Positions 41,881-48,732 of a stretch of DNA of 48,732 nt are shown one piece after another. Position 1 is the stretch's first letter. Every line of letters starts with the position of its first letter. The notes beneath the pieces are model-generated. The model did not search any database. It was not told the DNA's origin and saw only the letters and a list, made by a program, of their open reading frames with translations. Position numbers and translations under genes: made by a program. Source of the stretch: Candidatus Bathycorpusculum hydrogenotrophicum (GTDB taxonomy: Archaea; Thermoproteota; Bathyarchaeia; Bathyarchaeales; Bathycorpusculaceae); NCBI GenBank assembly GCA_009783705.1, contig WRCX01000009.1, positions 1 to 48,732 of the forward strand, given 5' to 3'.

Positions 41881-41958
41881 TGGTGCTCTGGCCGGGATTC
41901 GGGCCCGGGTCCGCGACTCGAGAGGCCGCTATACTTGACCGGACTATACTACCAGAGC
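41881..41958 (-). tRNA. tRNA-Glu (CTC anticodon)
   Basis: On the minus strand the acceptor arms GCTCTGG and CCAGAGC pair fully, followed by A73 and an encoded CCA. The D-arm has the G18-G19 pair. The anticodon stem GCGGC/GTCGC holds the loop CTCTCGA with anticodon CTC (glutamate, GAG codon). The T-stem CCGGG/CCCGG is perfect, but the T-loop reads CCCGAAT instead of TTCGAAT, so both T54 and T55 are C. No intron. It borders an accessory stretch on its 3' side. Confidence 0.9.
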
Positions 41959-42097
41959 ATAAGTTAGCCTACATACACATTTCTCCTCTATTAATTTACC
42001 GTCTCCTCTGTAGAGCATCGAACGGTAAGTTAACCGCTAAAAGTTGTGACTATTAGAAATTATAAGTCAAAAAGGGTTAAAGGTGGGGAGGAAGGGG

Positions 42098-43732
42098 TTA
42101 GTCTTCCATGCCGCCGGGTGCACCTGCGGGTGCTTTGGGTGCTTTGGCGGTTATGACGTCGTCGATGCGTAGTATGAGTGCGGCTGATTCTGATGCTGAT
42201 TTGATGGCTTGTTCTTTGACCATGATGGGTTCGATGACGCCGTTTGCGATGCTGTCTTGGAGTTTGCCTGTGAAGACGTTTAGGCCTTTGAATTTGCCGT
42301 CGTCTTTGTCGTGTATACTTCTGAGTTCGACTAGGATGTCTATGGGTTCTAGGCCTGCGTTTTCGGCTAGGGTGCGGGGGATGACTTCGACTGCGTCTGC
42401 GAAGGCTTCGACTGCGAGTTGTTCGCGGCCGCCGACTTTGGTTGCGTATTTGCGGAGTTCTTTGGCGATTTCGATTTCGATGGCGCCGCCGCCTGGGACG
42501 ATTTTGTTGTTTTCCATTACGTCAGATACGACGGAGAGTGAGTCTGTTAGGGCGCGTTCGGCTTCATCTACTAGGCGTTCTAGGCCTGCGCGTATGAGGA
42601 TGGCGACTGCGTGGGGGTCTTTGCATTTTTCGACGAAGATGAGTTTGTCGTCGCCGATTTTGCGTTCTTCCACTAGGCCTGCAAAGCCTAGGTCTTCTTT
42701 TTTGAGGTCGTCTAGGTTGCTTACGATTCTGCCGCCGGTTGCGCGTGCGAGTTTTTCCATGTCGGATTCTTTGACTCTGCGTGCGGCGATGATGCCGTCT
42801 TTTGCTAGGAAGTGCTGGACCATGTCGTCGACGCCTTTTTGGCAGAAGACTATGGTTGCGCCTGAGGCTTTGATTTTTGTGACCATGTCTTGCATCATGG
42901 TGTTTTCTTGGTCTAGGAATGCTTTCATTTGTTTGGGGTCTTTGATTCTGATTTCGGCTGAGATTTCGGTTTTTTCGATTTCTAGGGCAGAGTCAAGGAG
43001 TGCGATTTTAGCGTTTTCTTTGAGTTTGGGCATGCCGGGGTTGACGACTTCTTTATCGATGATGATGCCTTGGATTAGTTGGGTTTCTGTGAGGCTTTTG
43101 CCGGTTTTTTTGATGAGTTGGATGTTGTCTATGTCTGCGATTGTTGTTTCGCCGCGTTGTTCGGTGATTTGTTTGACTGCTTCGATGGTGATTTCGGCTA
43201 GGTGGTCACGTGCTGCACCTAGGGATTTACTGCTCATGGATGTTAGTGCGACTTTGAGGAGGAGGTTTTTGTCTTTTGTGTCGAGGGGTTGGGCGGTTTT
43301 GCCGATGATTTCGATGGCTTTTTGGCCTGCTTTTCTAAAGCCGCTTACAAGAATGGTCGGGTGGATGTTTTGTTCGAGGAGTTCTTCGGCTTTTTTGAGG
43401 AGTTCGCTTGAGAGCACCACTGCGCTTGTGGTTCCGTCGCCGACCATGTCGTCTTGGGTTTTGGCGATTTCGACCATCATTTTTGCTGCAGGATGTTCTA
43501 CGTCGATTTCTTTTAGGATGGCTGCGCCGTCATTTGTGATGGTGATGTCTCCTAGGCTGTCGATGAGCATTTTATCCATGCCTCGGGGGCCTAGAGTTGT
43601 TTTTAGCACTTCACCGATGACGCGTGCGGCCATGATGTTGTTTCGTTGGGCTTCTTTGCCTCTGCTTCGGGTTGTTCCTTCTTTTAGAATAAGGACGGGT
43701 TGTCCTGAACCTGTTGTTGTTAAATACGCCAT
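42098..43732 (-). CDS. thermosome subunit (group II chaperonin)
   Basis: ATP-driven folding chamber subunit of the archaeal cytosol. I start it at MAYLTTTGSGQPVLIL (43732); an upstream ATG at 43789 adds 19 residues that do not fit the family. The 544 residues include the nucleotide-binding TLGPRGMDKML, NDGAAIL, and GDGTTSAVVL motifs, and end with the glycine-methionine tail GAPGGMED. No key residue is missing. A very long open frame on the opposite strand is only a shadow caused by codon bias. It is transcribed alone, downstream of the cobamide genes. Confidence 0.96.
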   Translation of the reverse strand: MAYLTTTGSGQPVLILKEGTTRSRGKEAQRNNIMAARVIGEVLKTTLGPRGMDKMLIDSLGDITITNDGAAILKEIDVEHPAAKMMVEIAKTQDDMVGDGTTSAVVLSSELLKKAEELLEQNIHPTILVSGFRKAGQKAIEIIGKTAQPLDTKDKNLLLKVALTSMSSKSLGAARDHLAEITIEAVKQITEQRGETTIADIDNIQLIKKTGKSLTETQLIQGIIIDKEVVNPGMPKLKENAKIALLDSALEIEKTEISAEIRIKDPKQMKAFLDQENTMMQDMVTKIKASGATIVFCQKGVDDMVQHFLAKDGIIAARRVKESDMEKLARATGGRIVSNLDDLKKEDLGFAGLVEERKIGDDKLIFVEKCKDPHAVAILIRAGLERLVDEAERALTDSLSVVSDVMENNKIVPGGGAIEIEIAKELRKYATKVGGREQLAVEAFADAVEVIPRTLAENAGLEPIDILVELRSIHDKDDGKFKGLNVFTGKLQDSIANGVIEPIMVKEQAIKSASESAALILRIDDVITAKAPKAPAGAPGGMED

Positions 43733-43842
43733 ACTGTTATCCCTACTTAGTAGAATACCTATTTCGGAAATATGCAAAAAGTAAACCAAAATATAAACGT
43801 TAAGCTCAACTCTACCCTGTAAGCGCTAAGCTTAACGCCTAA

Positions 43843-44511
43843 TTAGCCTGCGTTAGTGTTTTCTGTGGTGTTTTGTTTTTGTTGTTGCTGTTGTTGTTGG
43901 AGGTGTAGGAGGTGTTGGGCTATTTGGAGTTCTTGGGTGGTGTTTATGTTGACGGTTAGTTCTTGGTGGTTTAGGATGCATATGGCTTGGTCTAGCCATT
44001 CATCGCCGTAGCGTTTGCTGCCATCAATTACATTAATGCCCACAGGGACTAGTTCTTGGTCTTGTTCTACAAAGGAGTAATCTACACACATTCCCAGTGC
44101 TATTTTGGTTGCTTTTGGAACTGCGACTGTTAGGGCGGGTTTTTTTGATTGGTGGTAACATTCGATGATAGTGTCGATTATTTCGGGTTTTACTAGGGGC
44201 AGGTCGGCGGCTATGGCTAAAAATACGCCTAGTTTTAGGGTTTGTACGGTGTAGCCCATGTCGGATACGTAGTCTTTGCCGGGGGTTTGGATGAGTTCTA
44301 TGTTTGGGTGGTGCTGTTGAATATGAGTAGTGGTTTTGGGGGTGATCTGGGTTGTGGCAACGATTATGCGGTCGATTTTTTTTGCGTTTTTTAGGGCTGT
44401 TAACACATATTCGATAACAGGTTTGCCGTTGACCTCGATCAGGGGTTTTTCTTGGGGGAGTTTCATGCGGGTGCCTTTTCCGCCGGCCATGACTAATGCG
44501 GTTATACCCAT
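43843..44511 (-). CDS. cobY: CobY-type adenosylcobinamide-phosphate guanylyltransferase
   Basis: Attaches GMP to adenosylcobinamide phosphate during cobamide assembly; the archaeal CobY replaces the bacterial CobU. Start at ATG 44511 (MGITALVMAGG), overlapping the end of cobS by ten bases. The NTP-transferase signature LVMAGGKGTRMKLPQEKPLIEV (first 30 residues), AADLPLV and the GINVIDG region are present. The C-terminus is unusual: seven consecutive glutamines near the end followed by a polar tail, coded by mixed CAA and CAG. Last gene of the dph6-cobT-cobS-cobY cluster. Confidence 0.88.
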   Translation of the reverse strand: MGITALVMAGGKGTRMKLPQEKPLIEVNGKPVIEYVLTALKNAKKIDRIIVATTQITPKTTTHIQQHHPNIELIQTPGKDYVSDMGYTVQTLKLGVFLAIAADLPLVKPEIIDTIIECYHQSKKPALTVAVPKATKIALGMCVDYSFVEQDQELVPVGINVIDGSKRYGDEWLDQAICILNHQELTVNINTTQELQIAQHLLHLQQQQQQQKQNTTENTNAG

Positions 44512-45296
44512 GTAATCACCGCCAGTAATACAACTGCACAAACCATTCTGGTTAGTTCGTTTGTGGCTCCAAATACGTCACCTGTGACGCCGTTAAAGTT
44601 TTTGTGGGCAATTGCAGTCATGATTAATCCGGTGAGTATGGCGGCTGCAACTACAAATAGACCGCTCCAGCCGATTAGAGGCAGGGCAATGCCAAATGAG
44701 ATGATTAATGCGGCAATTAAGCGCCAGTTGCCGCCGGTTCCATGCATGGCTGATAGAAAAGTTGAGTTCATGCCTTGGTGGACGGATTTGCCAATCCAGG
44801 CAACTGTCACCATGGAGAGCTTGGCACATACCTCAACGATGATTAATCCTGGGACAATCAAAGGTATTTGGAATCCAGCAATTGGGATGGTTTTGCCAAA
44901 CTCGGCAAAGGCAAATGCGGTAACTATGTAGGTCATAAGGGTTAGTCCGATGGCGCCTGCGCCTGTGAGTTGGTCATGCATAACCGCAATTTTTTTCTCA
45001 GCGTTGCCATGAACCATAATGCCATCTCCAAAATCTAGCAGGCCATCGGTGTGGTGGAGGCCTGTTAACCATAGCAGTAAAGCCAAGCTGATGGCTCCAA
45101 CAACTAGACTAGGAATGAATTGAAGGGCCACCCAGCCTACTGCACCCGCTAAAAGACCCAACAAAGCCCCGATGAGGGGAAACGCCCACATGTGCTTGGC
45201 GCAATCGGTGAGCATATTTTCATCCATATTAACTGGGAAAACAGTCAAGAAAGACAACAGATTCTTTAGCGGATTTAGTATGCTCAAGAGACTCAC
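44502..45296 (-). CDS. cobS: adenosylcobinamide-GDP ribazoletransferase CobS
   Basis: Integral membrane enzyme that joins adenosylcobinamide-GDP with the lower-ligand nucleoside to finish the cobamide. The 264-residue protein has the family start FLTVFPV, the metal-binding HHTDGLLDFGDGIMVHG motif (about 76-92) and about seven membrane helices. It overlaps cobT by four bases upstream and cobY by ten downstream, so all three are made from one message. All signature acids are present. Confidence 0.93.
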   Translation of the reverse strand: MSLLSILNPLKNLLSFLTVFPVNMDENMLTDCAKHMWAFPLIGALLGLLAGAVGWVALQFIPSLVVGAISLALLLWLTGLHHTDGLLDFGDGIMVHGNAEKKIAVMHDQLTGAGAIGLTLMTYIVTAFAFAEFGKTIPIAGFQIPLIVPGLIIVEVCAKLSMVTVAWIGKSVHQGMNSTFLSAMHGTGGNWRLIAALIISFGIALPLIGWSGLFVVAAAILTGLIMTAIAHKNFNGVTGDVFGATNELTRMVCAVVLLAVITWV

Positions 45297-46414
45297 TTAC
45301 TACTACTGCTGTTGCTACCGCTATTTTTGGTCTGCATCATCAGTGAGGCATAATTACGTTCTATTTCCTTAAGAAGAATTTGCTTATCAACCGCTCCACT
45401 GCTTTGGGCCATGGCCGCTATAGAGGCGCCGCCTGCGCCTACGCCTTCTTTGACTAGTCCGGTTTCATAGATTTGCAATCCCGGATACTGAGAAGTACCA
45501 AAGTTTAGATCGGCGGCTATGATGGGAACGTCGCAAAATTGGTTGACGATGCCACATATATCGCTTGTTTGGTCTTGGGTGACCCAGCGGGTGGTGCCAA
45601 TGGCTAGGTTGCATAGTGCTTTGGGTTCTAGGGCGTTTATAACTGCTAAGACGGCGGTCATTTGTGTTCCACCAGCCATCAGAACGGGGGTTTTATGTGA
45701 AGCGCCAATAACTAACCCGGCAACAGCGGCCATCATGGGGTCGCCGACTGCAGATATGGCTTTTATGGGGTCTCCCTGAAAGTTTCCAAATTTTTGGGCG
45801 GCGGCACTTAACCCGGCAGCAACCACTTGGGCTTTTAGGTCATGGGGATTGGCTGGCAGGGTACTGCTGACTTTGCCCTGAGCAACAATATTTAGAGCTG
45901 AGAGCACCCCTAATGCAGTGGTTGTGCCTCCCGGTACACTCTCACCAATGACCAAATAATCAGATGTTTTTGCTAGATGCTCACCAACAACTGTAGAACG
46001 CTCAATGACTTCCTCGACGTTGTCAACCGAGTCGCCGCTTCGAATATCGCGCCCCGGACTGCCATTGACATCTATATAGGGAACCTGCGGCTTAACTTTG
46101 ACTCCGCCGTTTACAATCAATACGGGTATATCCGCTAGATGCAATGCTGAGGTGGTTATAAGCGCAGGCGTGGGGATACCATCAGGAGTTATAGGAACAC
46201 CTTGAATGGATCTGCATTTGCCCAGCAACAGCAACTCAGCATCAGCTGGGGGAGTGAAATCGGTAAAATCGGGATTTACACCCGCCGCTGACAACCCAGG
46301 AATTTTACCCGTCTCCGTAGTAGCAATGGTTGCTATAAAGAGCGGAGTTTTACCTTTAATCTCTTGGAGAAAACGTTGAGCTTTTAGCGGATTATTTGCA
46401 ACTATGACATCCAT
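45293..46414 (-). CDS. archaeal CobT-like nicotinate-nucleotide phosphoribosyltransferase
   Basis: Activates the lower-ligand base by transferring phosphoribose, preparing it for CobS. The 373-residue protein is of the archaeal CobT-like group (TIGR00303): GLSAAGVNPDFTDFTPPAD (about 39-57), the VIGESVPGGTTTALGVLSAL motif (about 156-175) and MAGGTQMTAVLA. It ends with a low-complexity tail SGSNSSSSK. Placement directly before cobS supports the role, although the archaeal enzyme's base is not certain. Nine bases separate it from dph6. Confidence 0.88.
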   Translation of the reverse strand: MDVIVANNPLKAQRFLQEIKGKTPLFIATIATTETGKIPGLSAAGVNPDFTDFTPPADAELLLLGKCRSIQGVPITPDGIPTPALITTSALHLADIPVLIVNGGVKVKPQVPYIDVNGSPGRDIRSGDSVDNVEEVIERSTVVGEHLAKTSDYLVIGESVPGGTTTALGVLSALNIVAQGKVSSTLPANPHDLKAQVVAAGLSAAAQKFGNFQGDPIKAISAVGDPMMAAVAGLVIGASHKTPVLMAGGTQMTAVLAVINALEPKALCNLAIGTTRWVTQDQTSDICGIVNQFCDVPIIAADLNFGTSQYPGLQIYETGLVKEGVGAGGASIAAMAQSSGAVDKQILLKEIERNYASLMMQTKNSGSNSSSSK

Positions 46415-46423
46415 AAGTTACAC

Positions 46424-47092
46424 CTACTTGGGAGTTAGAGACCACTTCTTGATGTCTAAGTATCCTGAGCCATTATCTAAGCATTTCTTCTCAGCCTCAA
46501 CCAACTCTATTTTTTGCTTAAAGCTGGGACCATCAGTGATCAAAGTGTGATATTCACCACCCTCACCGCAGGGATCAACTCCGGGGAGTTTTTGAATATC
46601 AACATAGAATTGACTATCCAAGATGCGACCAAGCCAATCCACACCCAAAACTTTGTTGGTACGCACCACAGTTGCACTCAGACCAGCTTTGAGATAATTT
46701 TGATAGATTTGATGGGTATTTTTCATCCAGAGCGGTTTTATTGGGGTTAAGCCAACTTTTTGGCAGATGCGATCCAGCCAGCCGGGTTCATGTCCAGCAA
46801 CCTCACAAATATCCCCAGTAACTAACCCCTCAACCCCTTGACGTTTAAAATCAGTTAGAAGCGCTATAAAATCTGCTTCGTAGCTTTGAGCAGAAGAAAC
46901 CTGCTTTACAAACAAAACCCCCGCCGCACTAGCCTGCGCCTCGATGATATTTGCGGGAAGCATATGAAAACTAGAGGTTTCCTCACTCACCATCAAAGTA
47001 AAAAAAGAAACCACTTGGTGACCCTGCTGCTTTGCAAGACAATAAGCATAAGCACTGTCTTTGCCGCCGCTCCACGAAACAACAACTCTCAC
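46424..47092 (-). CDS. dph6: diphthine-ammonia ligase (Dph6-type ATP pyrophosphatase)
   Basis: Final amidation enzyme of diphthamide on elongation factor 2. The start that fits a ribosome site is GTG 47092: GGAGG lies seven bases ahead, inside the longer frame that begins at ATG 47116. The PP-loop reads SWSGGKDSAYAYCLA, and the family words GLVTGDI, EPGWLDRICQKVGL, and DPCGEGGEYHTLITDGP follow in order. The gene heads a minus-strand cluster with three cobamide genes; the functional link between diphthamide and cobamide genes is unclear, probably only shared transcription. Confidence 0.88.
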   Translation of the reverse strand: MRVVVSWSGGKDSAYAYCLAKQQGHQVVSFFTLMVSEETSSFHMLPANIIEAQASAAGVLFVKQVSSAQSYEADFIALLTDFKRQGVEGLVTGDICEVAGHEPGWLDRICQKVGLTPIKPLWMKNTHQIYQNYLKAGLSATVVRTNKVLGVDWLGRILDSQFYVDIQKLPGVDPCGEGGEYHTLITDGPSFKQKIELVEAEKKCLDNGSGYLDIKKWSLTPK

Positions 47093-47431
47093 TCCGCTTC
47101 CTCCATAATCATTCAACTTACCATAATACAGTTAACCAAAAAAGCATTCCTACAACCACACCACACAAATCACTAATAATGTAACTATCACCTACTTTTT
47201 GAAAAGATCACGGAGTCTATGCGGAGGCGGAGTGGTTGGGTGTGGGTTTTGTTGTTCTGTTGAGATGATGTTTATTGCTGTTAGGCTGCTATGTGACTCC
47301 AAATAAAGGTAGTTAACGCGATGTTTTTATGACGCCTAAGGTTGCAACGTGAGCATAAAATTATCCTAAAACGATCAGGGCACATTTGTCGGGTTGTAGA
47401 TTTATAGAAAAAAAAGAAAAAGGGAAGGGGT
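47093..47431. other. intergenic region between dph6 and the repeat-protein gene
   Basis: About 340 bases. The right part is the 3' flank of the InlB-repeat protein gene and the left part the promoter region of the dph6 cluster. I find no further gene, RNA or clear repeat. Confidence 0.35.
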
Positions 47432-47490
47432 TTATGGGTTTTGTTCCCAGATAGCAACCAGCAGAATATTACCAGTAGTACCAGCAGGGA

Positions 47491-48732
47491 TCACTGAACC
47501 AGACAACAATGTTGGAGAGTGTTATCATCATAGGTTATCATCCAGCCTTGGAACGTATAGTTGTCCTTAGTTGGAGAAGCTATGCTAATTGCGCCACTTT
47601 CCACATTGTATATACTGGGGTTGCCAGTATCAGGAATACCACCATCCAAATCATAGCTAATAGAGTATGAAATTGGGTTAGGGTTCCAAACTGCAGTCAA
47701 CCAAATGTTGCCAGTAGTACCATCGATAATACCTGAAGTAGGCAGCTGACGTTGAGTACCGTTTGAGTAGGTTATTACCCAGTATAGGAATTCATAGCCT
47801 GCTCTAGTTGGTGCATATACAGGTATTGGGAAGATACTTTTCACGGTATATGTTTCAGGATTACCTGGAGCATTAACACCGCCGGCCAATTCATAGATAA
47901 CATTATATGAAATTGGTGTAGGATCCCAAATTGCAACTAAGGTAACATCGCCGATTAATCCAGTAGGAATACCTGAAGTAGTCAATGTAAACATTGTACC
48001 ATTAGCATAAACTGCGGTCCAGCGTAGGAATGTATAGCCTGCCATAGTTGGAGTGCCTACAGTGTTGGTATTGATTGTTATGCTGTTTTGCACATTGTAT
48101 GTTATTGGATAGCCAGGAGCGAGATCGCCGCCGTTTAGTACGTATCTAACAGAGTATTCGGTTGGGGTGATGCTCCAAACTGCAGCTAATCTAATATTGC
48201 CAGTAGTGCCAGCGGGAATTTCACTAGTAGGTAGTTGGATCTGTGAGCCATTAGAGAAAGTTGCTACCCAATACAGGAAGGGGTAACCGGTCTTATCTGG
48301 AAGTGCAATAGACAGTGGAAGATCATCAACAGTGTATGTGCTAGGAGTCTGGGAGTGAGTGCCGCCATTTAATTCGTAGGTTATGGTAAATTGGGTCACA
48401 GTGTAGTAGAATGTAAAGACATTATTGGTAGCATTTAGCACTGCAGTCACTGAGGTAGGTTGAGCAGCAACATAGCCATCAATATTCTTTGCAGATACAG
48501 TCACAGTAGAACCCATTGTCTGAGCAGTTACGGTTTCACTTGGAGCAACAGGAGTGGATGTACCTTGTCTGTAATAATGCACTATGTATTCAACGTCAGG
48601 ATTGCGTGTGTAGTAAAGCTTCAACACCAAACTACCATTACCAGCAACTATACCACTAACAACACTACGACTATCAGTTGGATCATAAGTATAACCAGCA
48701 ATCGAAACAGCAGAAGCAACAACAGAAGAACC
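47491..48732 (-). CDS. surface repeat protein with MucBP and InlB B-repeats (partial, frameshifted end)
   Basis: The frame is open through the right window edge, so the N-terminus is missing. Visible parts: the end of one MucBP-like domain, one full MucBP-like domain (YIVHYYRQGTSTPV to FTFYYT) and four Listeria-Bacteroides InlB B-repeats of about 80 residues (ITYELNGGT, VRYVLNGGD, VIYELAGGV and ISYDLDGGI starts, each ending in a W). Such proteins are secreted adhesins. The last repeat breaks off at TYDDNTLQHCCLVQ. A one-base shift near 47514-47518 restores PTLLSGSVIPAGTTGN and VAIWEQNP to a TAA at 47432-47434, so the intact gene would end there. No anchor is seen. Confidence 0.8.
   Translation of the reverse strand, partial: GSSVVASAVSIAGYTYDPTDSRSVVSGIVAGNGSLVLKLYYTRNPDVEYIVHYYRQGTSTPVAPSETVTAQTMGSTVTVSAKNIDGYVAAQPTSVTAVLNATNNVFTFYYTVTQFTITYELNGGTHSQTPSTYTVDDLPLSIALPDKTGYPFLYWVATFSNGSQIQLPTSEIPAGTTGNIRLAAVWSITPTEYSVRYVLNGGDLAPGYPITYNVQNSITINTNTVGTPTMAGYTFLRWTAVYANGTMFTLTTSGIPTGLIGDVTLVAIWDPTPISYNVIYELAGGVNAPGNPETYTVKSIFPIPVYAPTRAGYEFLYWVITYSNGTQRQLPTSGIIDGTTGNIWLTAVWNPNPISYSISYDLDGGIPDTGNPSIYNVESGAISIASPTKDNYTFQGWMITYDDNTLQHCCLVQ

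Noticed and set aside
42108-43784. 558-codon open frame opposite the thermosome gene
   Set aside because: It mirrors the thermosome gene codon for codon; its Ser/Met/Ala/Arg-rich translation has no family features and arises from biased codon use on the real strand.
1-48732. CRISPR arrays, insertion sequences, rRNA genes
   Set aside because: Looked for regularly spaced repeats, transposase-like proteins with terminal repeats and rRNA signatures; none seen.

Overview
This 48.7-kb window is chromosomal DNA from an archaeon. The marker set is archaeal throughout: a KH/beta-CASP ribonuclease of the aCPSF1/FttA type, a proteasome beta subunit, a thermosome subunit, a family-B DNA polymerase, endonuclease Q, a geranylgeranyl reductase, archaeal cobamide enzymes including the CobY type, archaeal SepF, a Mrp/MinD-type HypB and a tRNA with an encoded CCA end. 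TATA boxes lie about 25 bases upstream of several starts. Moderate GC, TTG/GTG starts, GH57/GT4 glycogen genes and a MucBP/InlB-repeat surface protein together suggest a TACK-side lineage such as Bathyarchaeia, possibly gut-associated. That placement is inference; there is no rRNA here.

Layout. 1-5.8 kb: GH57 amylase, an unknown propeller-like protein, a small winged-helix-like protein, then a catalytically degenerate half-glycosyltransferase abutting a full GT4 glycogen-synthase-like enzyme. 5.8-10 kb (minus): TldD/TldE and endonuclease Q. 10-16.7 kb: a lipoprotein-like Ig protein, FMN reductase, hypA-hypB(Mrp type)-HAD, a RelB/RelE pair with a broken toxin, a MoeA homologue that has lost its catalytic residues, a small membrane protein and a DUF488 protein. 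16.7-21.4 kb is an accessory stretch: a membrane-protein gene broken by one stop codon, then a long phosphoesterase-NACHT fusion that looks like a single-gene antiviral NLR-like protein. 21.4-26.5 kb: an RsmB-type rRNA methyltransferase, a tiny KGG protein, PolB and a small acidic protein that may be a PolB accessory subunit. 26.7-31.3 kb: ECF S component, class-V aminotransferase plus DUF1015 (a serine-metabolism pairing) and an aquaporin preceded by a coupled leader ORF. 31.4-36.9 kb: a YHS mini-protein, sepF (frameshifted in an A8 run), aCPSF1, psmB and a queT-queC pair whose leader could form a Shine-Dalgarno-sequestering pseudoknot. 37-39.8 kb: GGR and an AbrB-PhoU regulator. 40-42 kb: HEAT-like solenoid, HTH protein, a possible ATPase remnant and tRNA-Glu(CTC) with an unusual T-loop. 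42-47.1 kb (minus): thermosome and dph6-cobT-cobS-cobY. 47.4 kb to the end: a partial adhesin-like repeat protein.

The most interesting signals are the phosphoesterase-NACHT fusion; matching PCNA-binding-like C-termini on endonuclease Q and the DUF488 protein, with a weaker one on PolB; the queT leader; the acidic protein next to polB; and the aquaporin leader ORF, which looks like a duplicated translation-initiation region. Four genes carry single-base lesions (relE, the small membrane protein, sepF, the InlB-repeat protein). Consensus errors must be excluded before biology is read into them.
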